Origin: Clostridia bacterium
GTDB taxonomy: Bacteria > Bacillota_A > Clostridia > Christensenellales > UBA1242
NCBI GenBank assembly: GCA_017403205.1
Contig: JAFQOM010000036.1
Span: forward strand, 1 to 5,486
Length of the DNA: 5,486 bases
Direction: 5' to 3'
The position numbers and the translations under genes were made by a program. The notes below the pieces were generated by a model. That model was not told where the DNA came from, did no database searches, and was given only the letters and a program-made list of their open reading frames with translations. Positions within the stretch are counted from its first letter, which is position 1. Each line of letters opens with the position of its first letter. This document shows positions 1 through 5,399 of the stretch, piece by piece.

Positions 1-64
1 CTCAGTGGTAGAGCTCCAGCCTTCCAAGCTGGCTGCGAGGGTCCGATTCCCTTCACCCGCTCCA
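1..64 (+). tRNA. tRNA-Gly(UCC), 5' end cut off by window edge
   Basis: Glycine tRNA reading GGA/GGG codons. The anticodon stem CCAGC (16-20) pairs with GCTGG (28-32) around a 7-base loop with anticodon TCC at 23-25. The T arm is GAGGG (37-41), loop TCCGATT, CCCTT (49-53), with one G-U pair. The 3' acceptor strand CACCCGC (54-60) is followed by discriminator T61 and an encoded CCA (62-64). The 5' acceptor strand and the first bases before the D arm lie outside the window, about ten bases in all. It is the first visible gene of a plus-strand tRNA run; its promoter is not in view. Confidence 0.95.
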
Positions 65-96
65 TTTTTTTAAACAACTGATATATTTTTTATTAT

Positions 97-173
97 GTTT
101 CAGTAGCTCAGTTGGATAGAGCACCGCCCTTCTAAGGCGGGTGTCGGGGGTTCGAATCCCTCCTGGAACACCA
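97..173 (+). tRNA. tRNA-Arg(UCU)
   Basis: Complete arginine tRNA reading AGA/AGG, the main arginine codons in AT-rich genomes. The acceptor stem GTTTCAG (97-103) pairs with CTGGAAC (163-169) with one U-G pair. Discriminator A170 is followed by encoded CCA (171-173). The anticodon stem CCGCC (124-128) pairs with GGCGG (136-140), and the loop carries TCT at 131-133. The T loop is the canonical TTCGAAT. It lies 32 bases after tRNA-Gly with no terminator between them, so the two are probably cut from one precursor. Confidence 0.97.
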
Positions 174-215
174 TTTTTATTTATAGGGTTTTTATAATCA
201 AATAAATAAATTTGT

Positions 216-293
<78 letters not shown>

Positions 294-300
294 TAAAATT

Positions 301-326
301 AACCACCCAAATTTGGGTGGTTTTTT
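301..326 (+). terminator. Intrinsic terminator of the tRNA operon
   Basis: A perfect 22-base inverted repeat (301-322) has left arm AACCACCCAAA and right arm TTTGGGTGGTT. It gives a GC-rich 8-bp stem with a short AT loop and runs into six Ts (321-326). It starts eight bases after the CCA of tRNA-His, so it ends the Gly-Arg-His transcript before the next gene. Confidence 0.93.
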
Positions 327-349
327 AATTTTAATTTAAAATAATAATT

Positions 350-380
350 TTGAATATTTTGCCAAAAATGCTTAATACTA
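350..380 (+). promoter_or_regulatory. Candidate promoter of the DUF378 gene (sigma-G-like, overlapping a weak sigma-A-like match)
   Basis: GAATA (352-356), 17 bases, then AATACTA (374-380) differs at one base from the sigma-G consensus halves GHATR and CATNHTA known from Bacillus; that spacing is usually 17-18. In the same place, TTGAAT (350-355), 17 bases, TAATAC (373-378) is a poor sigma-A match in its -10 box. Either would start transcription near 386, leaving a leader of about 20 bases that just holds the ribosome-binding site. The preceding terminator implies that a promoter must lie here. Which sigma factor is used is inference. Confidence 0.4.
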
Positions 381-404
381 ATTGAGAAAGGGAGGGTAAA
401 CAAA

Positions 405-638
405 ATGAGAATTGCTAATATCATCGCTTGGATTTTTCTAATTATAGGTGGCATAAATTGGCTTTTAGTTGGGTTATTTTCATGGAACTTAGTCACAGCA
501 ATTTTTGGTGGAATAACTTTGTTAACAAGAGTTATTTATTGCTTAGTGGGTTTAAGTGCAATCTGGCTACTTATTTCGCCTTTTGCATTTGGTGGAAGAA
601 TTTCTCTTTGGGGACATGACGACGGCTATAACAGATAA
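405..638 (+). CDS. DUF378 family small membrane protein (YuzA-like)
   Basis: A 77-residue protein of the DUF378 family, whose biochemical function is unknown. Two hydrophobic segments are visible, about residues 3-25 and 43-62. The family signature is seen as GGINWLLVGLF (15-25), followed by an AIFGG turn (32-36) and the RVIYCLVGLSAIWLL helix (42-56). Family members often stop soon after the second helix. This one has an extra short polar tail (about 63-77, including GHDDGYNR) that probably lies outside the bilayer. The ATG is preceded by an AAAGGGAGG ribosome-binding site (387-395) nine bases upstream, which fixes the start. It is a single-gene unit between the tRNA terminator and a shared convergent terminator. 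A possible sigma-G-like promoter hints at forespore expression, but this is only inferred. Confidence 0.88.
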   Translation: MRIANIIAWIFLIIGGINWLLVGLFSWNLVTAIFGGITLLTRVIYCLVGLSAIWLLISPFAFGGRISLWGHDDGYNR

Positions 639-643
639 ATAAT

Positions 644-675
644 AAAAAGAGAGTTTTAATTAAAACTCTCTTTTT
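644..675. terminator. Bidirectional intrinsic terminator between the DUF378 gene and spoIVA
   Basis: A perfect 32-base palindrome centred between 659 and 660, with half-site AAAAAGAGAGTTTTAA. The arms carry five As on the left and five Ts on the right, so each strand reads as a hairpin followed by a U-tract. It lies five bases after the DUF378 stop codon and two bases after the spoIVA stop codon, so it can end both convergent transcripts. Confidence 0.92.
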
Positions 676-677
676 GT

Positions 678-2156
678 TTATAACAATATACAAATAATAC
701 CGCCCTTGCCTTCATTAACTATTCTCGTTAATGTTTTTCTCATTTTCTTTTGAGCTTCTATTGGCATTGCAACAATTTTTTTGTTTAAACCTTCATTTAC
801 AAGGCTATGCAAACTTCTACCAAACATGTTAGTTTGCCAAATACCTTGTGGATCATTTTCAAACTCTTTTAGCAAAGATTTAACCAAATCTTCGCCCTGT
901 TGCTCGCTGCCAACAATTGGACTTATTTCTGTTTGAACGTCCACTTTCATTATATGCAAGCTTGGCGCACTTGCCTTTAGTCTAACACCATATCTAGAGC
1001 CTTGTTTAACAAGTTCTGGCTCTTCTAAGTGCATTTCTTCCATTTTTGGACTAACAACACCATATCCTGTTTGTTCAACCTGATAAAGTGCGTCTTTTAT
1101 CTTGTCAAACTCTGTTTTAGCATAAGACAATTGTTTTAAATAGCCAACAAGTTGAAAATCGCTTGTAATTTCCTGCCCGCATTGTTTAGATAAAACCTTA
1201 TAAAACAAATTTCCCTTTGGTTTTATATCTAAATAAACAGTACCATCCCCCATATTAATATCTGATATTAATATTTCTTCAAAATTTGAACTGTTTGCAA
1301 ATATACTTGTTGTTTGGTTTATTTCACCTATTTTGCTTGCCTTTTCTATAATTTTTTTAGATTCTTGCAATATTTCTTGAATAATATCATCATCAAAAGG
1401 TAAAGCTTGCAACCATTGAGGCATTTTAACCCTTAAAGAATATATTGGAAATTCTTGCAAAATATTTTTAAAAATATCATCTATATTATCTTCTGTTAAA
1501 TTTTTTACATCCATTGGTATAACCGGAGCATCGTATTTTTTTTCTAATGTTTCACATAAATTATATGTTATATCGCTTTGAGGTATTGTTGTGTTTAAAA
1601 TTATAACAAATGGTTTTTTATGAGATTTTAATTCTTTAACAGTAAACTCTTCTGCTTGAATAAAATTATTTCTTGGCAAGTCTCCAAATGACCCGTCAGT
1701 TGTAACCATAACACCAATTGTAGCATGCTCTGAAATTACTCTTTTTGTGCCAATTTCTGCAGCCAATTCAAACGGTATAGGGTCATTATCCCACGGTGTT
1801 TTTACTAATCTAGGTTTATTACCTTCACTTAAACCTTCTGCCCCTTCTACACCAAAACCAACACAGTCCACCATTTTTAATTTTAGGTTAACTACATCAT
1901 TAATTTGAATTTTTACCGCCTCCTTTGGAATAAAGTGCGGTTGAGTTGTCATAATTGTTTTTCCATCTGCGCTTTGTGGCAATTCATCACGTGTTCTTAT
2001 TTTGTCATTTTCATCTTTAATGTTTGGCAAAACAATACTGTTTATAAAATTTGAAATAAATGTTGATTTGCCACATCTAACTGGCCCTACAACGCCAACA
2101 TAAACATCACCAGATGTTCTTGTGGCTATATCTTCATAAATTTTGTATAAACTCAT
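678..2156 (-). CDS. spoIVA: Stage IV sporulation protein A, spore-coat morphogenetic ATPase
   Basis: SpoIVA is made in the mother cell. It hydrolyses ATP to polymerise on the forespore outer membrane, forming the basement layer on which the coat assembles and which is needed for cortex formation. The 492 residues equal the Bacillus subtilis protein in length. The N-terminal TRAFAC-type nucleotide-binding domain has a P-loop GPVRCGKST (24-32, Lys30), a QSADGKTIMTTQP segment (61-73) with the sensor threonines Thr70 and Thr71, and a Walker B MVDCVGFGV (95-103, Asp97). The TPWDNDPIPFELAAEIGT stretch and TIGVMVTTDGS follow, then the middle domain. The conserved C-terminal region runs from QGSRYGVRLKASAPSLH to the extreme end (EGKGGIICILL). 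The P-loop has Cys28 where B. subtilis has Thr. The ATG has a GGAGG site (2164-2168) seven bases upstream. It is transcribed alone: a terminator lies upstream after plsY and another directly downstream. Confidence 0.98.
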   Translation of the reverse strand: MSLYKIYEDIATRTSGDVYVGVVGPVRCGKSTFISNFINSIVLPNIKDENDKIRTRDELPQSADGKTIMTTQPHFIPKEAVKIQINDVVNLKLKMVDCVGFGVEGAEGLSEGNKPRLVKTPWDNDPIPFELAAEIGTKRVISEHATIGVMVTTDGSFGDLPRNNFIQAEEFTVKELKSHKKPFVIILNTTIPQSDITYNLCETLEKKYDAPVIPMDVKNLTEDNIDDIFKNILQEFPIYSLRVKMPQWLQALPFDDDIIQEILQESKKIIEKASKIGEINQTTSIFANSSNFEEILISDINMGDGTVYLDIKPKGNLFYKVLSKQCGQEITSDFQLVGYLKQLSYAKTEFDKIKDALYQVEQTGYGVVSPKMEEMHLEEPELVKQGSRYGVRLKASAPSLHIMKVDVQTEISPIVGSEQQGEDLVKSLLKEFENDPQGIWQTNMFGRSLHSLVNEGLNKKIVAMPIEAQKKMRKTLTRIVNEGKGGIICILL

Positions 2157-2215
2157 AAATATTCCTCCACAAATAATAAGAAAATTTTTTATCTTACTCT
2201 TATTATATTATTAAA

Positions 2216-2244
2216 AATATATGAGTTTTTTTTGTTATTTATGA
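2216..2244 (-). promoter_or_regulatory. Candidate sigma-E promoter of spoIVA
   Basis: On the minus strand, TCATAAA (2244-2238), exactly 14 bases, then CATATATT (2223-2216) resembles the sigma-E halves KMATATT and CATACAMT, with two mismatches in each box and the expected 14-base spacing. It lies just past the plsY terminator and about 60 bases before the spoIVA start. No convincing sigma-A promoter is seen in the interval. In B. subtilis spoIVA is transcribed by mother-cell sigma-E, so position and logic agree; the assignment remains a motif match. Confidence 0.55.
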
Positions 2245-2248
2245 CAAT

Positions 2249-2298
2249 AAAAAATAGGTTAATGTATTTGCAATAAAATATTTACCATTAACCTATTT
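2249..2298 (-). terminator. Intrinsic terminator of the der-plsY operon, overlapping the plsY stop codon
   Basis: A perfect 13-bp inverted repeat, AAATAGGTTAATG (2252-2264) and CATTAACCTATTT (2286-2298), surrounds a 21-base AT-rich loop that can form a further 5-bp stem (2265-2269 with 2276-2280). On the minus strand it is followed by six Us (2254-2249, partly from the stem). The upstream arm includes the last plsY codons and its stop codon (2290-2288), so a ribosome finishing plsY would sit on the hairpin. Confidence 0.85.
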
Positions 2299-2995
2299 CT
2301 TTTTGCTTTAAATCATTTTTTTGTTCTTTAGATAATTTATTTTTCTTCAATTTTCCAAAACTTTTTGTAAGAATAACCTTATTTTCTTTGCCGACCAAAA
2401 GCTTAAATATATTTTGGCGATGAGCAAAAAATACTAAGCAGAATATTACAAACAATAAAATACTAATTGCTATGTTACCGCTACCATTTATAATACCCAA
2501 TACATATGCCTCATAAATTGTAAATGTGGTTATCATAAAAAATGACAAAAGTGAAGCATAGTGAAACACTAACAAATATAAAAAGCCACAAACAAATATA
2601 ATTAATCCCATCATTGGACTTGCAACAAAATACATGCCATAAACAACAGCTGCACCTTTGCCGCCTTTAAACTTGTAAAATACTGGAAATATGTTTCCAA
2701 TAAGTGAAGAAAGTCCGCCTGTAAATAAGCCAATATATGCATTTATACCTGCAGCAGGCCCACCAAACAAATAATAGCCCACTAAGGCAGGTATAACGCC
2801 TTTTAGCATGTCTAAAACAAGTGTTAACAAACCTATAGCAAAACCTAAGTTTCTCAACATGTTCATTGTTCCCGGATTGCCACTGCCGGATTTTGAAATA
2901 TCATATTTCTTTGCTTTACTAATAATTCTAGCAAAAAAAATATTTCCTAATAAATATGAACCTATAATTAATACTAAAAATTTCCACCACTCCAT
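2288..2995 (-). CDS. plsY: Glycerol-3-phosphate acyltransferase PlsY, divergent
   Basis: Integral membrane enzyme that transfers an acyl group from acyl-phosphate (made by PlsX) to position 1 of glycerol 3-phosphate, giving lysophosphatidic acid, the first step of phospholipid synthesis in Gram-positive bacteria. The 235 residues include several hydrophobic helices and three cytosolic motifs: GSGNPGTMNMLRNLG (37-51), GNIFPVFYKFKGGKGAA (100-116) and AHRQNIFKLL (191-200, with the conserved His-Arg pair). DMLKG (62-66) and YASLLS (146-151) also fit. Two positions depart from the usual motifs: GTMN instead of GATN, and Asn101 where GH is usual. A lysine-rich tail follows about residue 205, longer than in many homologues. 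The ATG lies one base after the der stop, so translation is probably coupled. AAGGAAG at 3012-3006, inside der, is the likely ribosome-binding site. I am sure of the family; a second paralogue elsewhere with the standard motifs is possible. Confidence 0.92.
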   Translation of the reverse strand: MEWWKFLVLIIGSYLLGNIFFARIISKAKKYDISKSGSGNPGTMNMLRNLGFAIGLLTLVLDMLKGVIPALVGYYLFGGPAAGINAYIGLFTGGLSSLIGNIFPVFYKFKGGKGAAVVYGMYFVASPMMGLIIFVCGFLYLLVFHYASLLSFFMITTFTIYEAYVLGIINGSGNIAISILLFVIFCLVFFAHRQNIFKLLVGKENKVILTKSFGKLKKNKLSKEQKNDLKQKEIG

Positions 2996-2996
2996 A

Positions 2997-4325
2997 CTAC
3001 AAATCTTCCTTTTCTGAACGATTTTTTATGGTTAACTGAATAGGTGTTCCCTGAAAATCTACAGCATCTCTTATACAATTTTCTAAATAGCGTTCATAAG
3101 AAAAGTGCATTGCTGATTTATCATTAACAAACACAACAATGTTTGGAGGGTTTGTACTTGCTTGGGTTGCATATAAAATTTTAAGTCTTTGACCATTTTT
3201 TGATGGAGGTTGCTTCATATTAATGGCATTTTGAATAATTTCATTTAACACACCCGTTTTAATTCTTTTTGAAGCATTTTCTAAAACCATTTCAACTAAA
3301 GGCATAATTTTATTTGTTCTTTGACTGGTTTTTGCAGAAATAAAAACCGGAACAAAATAATCCATAAACTTTAAATCTTCTTTAAGTTTGTTTGTATAAG
3401 TGTTTATTGTTTTATCATCTTTTTCCACCAAATCCCATTTATTTAAAACAATAACACTTGGTTTTTTTTGTTCATGTACAAAACCAGCAACTTTAACATC
3501 TTGCTCTGTTATGCCACTTGCAACGTCAATAACAATTAATACAACATCTGCACGTTTTATAGCTTCTATAGATCTAAGAACGCTGTATCTTTCTATTGAA
3601 CTGTCTTCAATGGCATTTTTTTTGCGCATACCAGCTGTATCAATTAAAACATAATCTTTATTATTATACCTAAAAGGGGTGTCAATTGCATCTCTTGTTG
3701 TGCCAGCAATAGAACTAACAACAAGCCTGTCCTCCCCTAATAATCTATTTGTTAAGCTGCTTTTGCCTGCATTTGGTTTGCCAACAATGGCTATTTTAAC
3801 AACTTCTTTTGGTTCTTCAGTTGTTTTTGAAGAATTTTTTAAATAAACAACAACCTGATCTAACAAATCTCCAAGCCCTTTAGATTGTTCAGCCGAAATT
3901 GCAAAAACATCTTTAAAACCAAGTTCATAAAAATCGTAAGAGTTCTCTACCTCAAAATTATCAAGTTTATTAACAACAACTATAATATTTTTTTTGCTTT
4001 TTCTTAAATATTCAGCTACTTGCCTATCAGCATTTGTCATGCCAGTTTTGCCATCAACAAAAAGCAAAATAACATCTGCCAAATCTATTGCAATTTGTGC
4101 TTGAGCAAAAATATTTTGTTGAATTTCACCTTGTTCTTCAAAGTCTAAACCACCAGTATCAACCAAAGTAAAATAATGACCACACCATTCGGCATCGCCA
4201 TAAATTCTGTCTCTTGTTACCCCAGCTATATCATCTACAATACTAATTCTTTTGCCGCAAACCTTGTTAAAAAAAGTACTTTTTCCAACATTTGGTCTAC
4301 CAACAACTGCAACTAATGGTCTCAT
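2997..4325 (-). CDS. der: Ribosome-assembly GTPase Der (EngA)
   Basis: Essential double GTPase that binds the large ribosomal subunit late in its assembly. The 442 residues are normal for the family. The first G domain has GRPNVGKS (9-16), a switch Thr37 in AGVTRDR, DTGG (56-59), NKLD (119-122) and SAE (144-146). An acidic linker follows (about 165-174). The second G domain has GKPNAGKSS (182-190), AGTTRDAID (207-215), DTAG (229-232), NKWD (295-298) and SAK. The KH-like C-terminal domain covers about 355-442, with the typical PPSKNGQRLKILYATQ region. All GTP-binding motifs are intact. The ATG has AAAGGA (4338-4333) seven bases upstream. It is the first gene of the der-plsY operon. Confidence 0.98.
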   Translation of the reverse strand: MRPLVAVVGRPNVGKSTFFNKVCGKRISIVDDIAGVTRDRIYGDAEWCGHYFTLVDTGGLDFEEQGEIQQNIFAQAQIAIDLADVILLFVDGKTGMTNADRQVAEYLRKSKKNIIVVVNKLDNFEVENSYDFYELGFKDVFAISAEQSKGLGDLLDQVVVYLKNSSKTTEEPKEVVKIAIVGKPNAGKSSLTNRLLGEDRLVVSSIAGTTRDAIDTPFRYNNKDYVLIDTAGMRKKNAIEDSSIERYSVLRSIEAIKRADVVLIVIDVASGITEQDVKVAGFVHEQKKPSVIVLNKWDLVEKDDKTINTYTNKLKEDLKFMDYFVPVFISAKTSQRTNKIMPLVEMVLENASKRIKTGVLNEIIQNAINMKQPPSKNGQRLKILYATQASTNPPNIVVFVNDKSAMHFSYERYLENCIRDAVDFQGTPIQLTIKNRSEKEDL

Positions 4326-4345
4326 TGGTATTTCCTTTCAAAGTT

Positions 4346-4374
4346 ATATTATCACATATAGCAATTTTTATCAA
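4346..4374 (-). promoter_or_regulatory. Candidate sigma-A promoter of der, proximal
   Basis: On the minus strand, TTGATA (4374-4369), 17 bases, TAATAT (4351-4346). The -35 box matches five of six consensus bases and the -10 box four of six. An overlapping reading gives an extended -10 TGTGATAAT. Transcription would start about 14 bases before the ATG, a very short leader that barely contains the ribosome-binding site. Confidence 0.4.
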
Positions 4375-4392
4375 TAATTTATATTTGTGTTT

Positions 4393-4421
4393 TTTATAAT
4401 CTTTTTGATTAAAAGTAACAA
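4393..4421 (-). promoter_or_regulatory. Candidate sigma-A promoter of der, distal
   Basis: On the minus strand, TTGTTA (4421-4416), 17 bases, TATAAA (4398-4393). The matches are four of six at -35 and five of six at -10. It would give a leader of about 60 bases, which is more usual than that of the proximal candidate. Because nrdR has a strong terminator upstream, der needs a promoter in this interval. Which of the two is used, or whether both are, cannot be settled from sequence. Confidence 0.42.
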
Positions 4422-4455
4422 AAAATCACTATAAACAATATGATTAAAAACTAAC

Positions 4456-4486
4456 AAAAAGAACGCCTCCATTTTGCGTTCTTTTT
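4456..4486 (-). terminator. Intrinsic terminator of nrdR
   Basis: An 11-bp perfect stem, AAAAAGAACGC (4456-4466) with GCGTTCTTTTT (4476-4486), around a 9-base loop. On the minus strand the hairpin ends in five Us. It begins nine bases after the nrdR stop codon. The symmetric A/T arms would also let it work on the plus strand, although no plus-strand gene leads into it. Confidence 0.92.
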
Positions 4487-4494
4487 ATTATTAA

Positions 4495-4941
4495 TTAGTT
4501 TACTTTGTTTAAAAAATCTATAAACGTGGTGATGTCTTTAAATTTTCTGTATACAGCTGCAAATCTCACATAAGAAATTTCGTCTAATTTTTTTAGTCTA
4601 TCCATAACCATTTCACCAATTTTACTGCTTTTAACTTCTTGCTCTAAAGAATTTGAAATTTGTTTTTCAATACTCAAAACAAGGTCATCTATTTGATTCA
4701 TTGTAATTGGGCGTTTTTCACAGGCTTTAATTATGCCTCGCTTAATTTTCTGCGGATCAAATGTTTGTCTTGATCCATCATTTTTTATAACCAAAATTGG
4801 TGTACTTTCCACCATTTCATATGTGGTAAATCTTTTGCCACATTTAAGGCATTCCCTTCTGCGCCTGATAGAATTTGTATCATCAGCAGATCTAGAATCT
4901 ATAACCTTGCTATCTGTATAGCCACAAAAAATACATTTCAT
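4495..4941 (-). CDS. nrdR: Transcriptional repressor NrdR of ribonucleotide reductase genes
   Basis: NrdR senses ATP/dATP and represses ribonucleotide reductase operons by binding paired NrdR boxes, thereby limiting dNTP supply. The 148 residues are the normal length. The N-terminal zinc ribbon has Cys3, Cys6, Cys31 and Cys34 (CIFCG and CLKCGKRF), with the basic stretch RRRRECL before the second knuckle. The ATP-cone domain follows from about residue 48 (PILVIKNDGSRQTFDPQKIKRGI) to the YVRFAAVYRKF segment near residue 130. The ATG is preceded by GGAG (4953-4950) eight bases upstream. No paired NrdR box is apparent in its own upstream region, so autoregulation is not indicated. It has its own promoter and terminator. 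Its neighbour ymxH is a frequent companion in sporulating clostridia. Confidence 0.98.
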   Translation of the reverse strand: MKCIFCGYTDSKVIDSRSADDTNSIRRRRECLKCGKRFTTYEMVESTPILVIKNDGSRQTFDPQKIKRGIIKACEKRPITMNQIDDLVLSIEKQISNSLEQEVKSSKIGEMVMDRLKKLDEISYVRFAAVYRKFKDITTFIDFLNKVN

Positions 4942-4973
4942 AGACTTTTCTCCGTGGTTAAATTTATGTTTAC

Positions 4974-5002
4974 ATTATAACAAATTATAAGCAATGTTTC
5001 AA
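4974..5002 (-). promoter_or_regulatory. Sigma-A promoter of nrdR
   Basis: On the minus strand, TTGAAA (5002-4997), 17 bases, TATAAT (4979-4974), preceded by TG one base upstream to make an extended -10. The -10 box is perfect and the -35 box has one mismatch. The start point would fall near 4967, about 25 bases before the ATG. It is the best promoter in the window and makes nrdR independent of the gene before it. Confidence 0.8.
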
Positions 5003-5039
5003 ATAAAATTAATATAATTTTTATGGACCACAAAAGGCA

Positions 5040-5384
5040 TCAATACTCGTCAGTTGGATTGCTATTTATATCTGTATTTTTATTTGATATAGACCGTTCA
5101 TTAGCGTCAAAAATTCTTACATTTTTTTTAGGTTTTTTTTGCCCAGGTTCTATAACCTCAACCAAAATAACGTCTTCACCTACTTTACATATACAATTTA
5201 AAGGTATAAATAACTCTTGATTAGGCTTAAAAATATTAAAAAAAGACTTACACCCAGGAACAACAAAGCCTAAAATACAATTTCGTCTTAAATCTAAAAC
5301 AACGTCACAAACATGTCCCAATAATCTACCACTTAAAACATTAATAACCTGCTTATCTCGAAGCTCTGCAAAAGAAGTTTCCAA
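5040..5384 (-). CDS. YlmC/YmxH family sporulation protein (PRC-barrel)
   Basis: A small protein of the YlmC/YmxH family, found in endospore formers. It has a PRC-barrel-like fold and an unknown molecular role. From the TTG at 5384 it has 114 residues. The barrel covers about 4-77: SFAELRDKQVINVLSGRLLGHVCDV, then ILGFVVPG (37-44), LFIPLNCICKVGEDVILVEV (58-77). A charged, low-complexity tail (78-114, lysine- then asparagine-rich) is probably disordered. I chose the TTG because AAGGGG (5399-5394) lies nine bases upstream and the family alignment starts there. The in-frame TTG at 5429 would add 15 residues, has no ribosome-binding site, and codes for residues unlike the family. Four cysteines lie within residues 26-66, with a fifth position also Cys at 36/45; no known metal motif is formed. 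nrdR follows 98 bases downstream. In many clostridia sigG lies just upstream of this gene, which would be past the window edge. Confidence 0.88.
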   Translation of the reverse strand: METSFAELRDKQVINVLSGRLLGHVCDVVLDLRRNCILGFVVPGCKSFFNIFKPNQELFIPLNCICKVGEDVILVEVIEPGQKKPKKNVRIFDANERSISNKNTDINSNPTDEY

Positions 5385-5393
5385 ACAAATGGT

Positions 5394-5399
5394 CCCCTT
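5394..5399 (-). promoter_or_regulatory. Ribosome-binding site that decides the ymxH-family start
   Basis: AAGGGG on the minus strand, nine bases before the TTG at 5384-5382. No comparable purine-rich site precedes the upstream in-frame TTG at 5429, whose leader is nearly all A and T. This places the start at 5384. Confidence 0.75.

Noticed and set aside
299..496. Minus-strand reading frame of 65 codons across the tRNA terminator and DUF378 start
   Set aside because: It overlaps an intrinsic terminator and a well-supported plus-strand gene, and its sequence resembles no family.
678..692. CILL at the C terminus of SpoIVA, resembling a CaaX prenylation box
   Set aside because: Bacteria lack the CaaX farnesylation pathway. 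The equivalent end of B. subtilis SpoIVA is a similar hydrophobic tail without Cys, so this is a conserved hydrophobic terminus.
3400..3654. Plus-strand frame of 84 codons inside der (also 428-619, 2808-3017, 4733-4921 and 5023-5220)
   Set aside because: All are shadows of convincing genes on the other strand or in another frame, and none has a family resemblance or a ribosome-binding site that I can support.
5005..5021. AT-only inverted repeat (AAAATTA / TAATTTT) between the ymxH-family gene and nrdR
   Set aside because: With no GC pairs and a 7-bp stem it would be very unstable, and such repeats are expected by chance in DNA this AT-rich. It is not called as a terminator.
4942..5039. NrdR box pair upstream of nrdR (autoregulation)
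   Set aside because: No sequence close to the paired ACAC-AT-rich-GTGT pattern is visible; the interval only holds the sigma-A promoter and AT-rich DNA.
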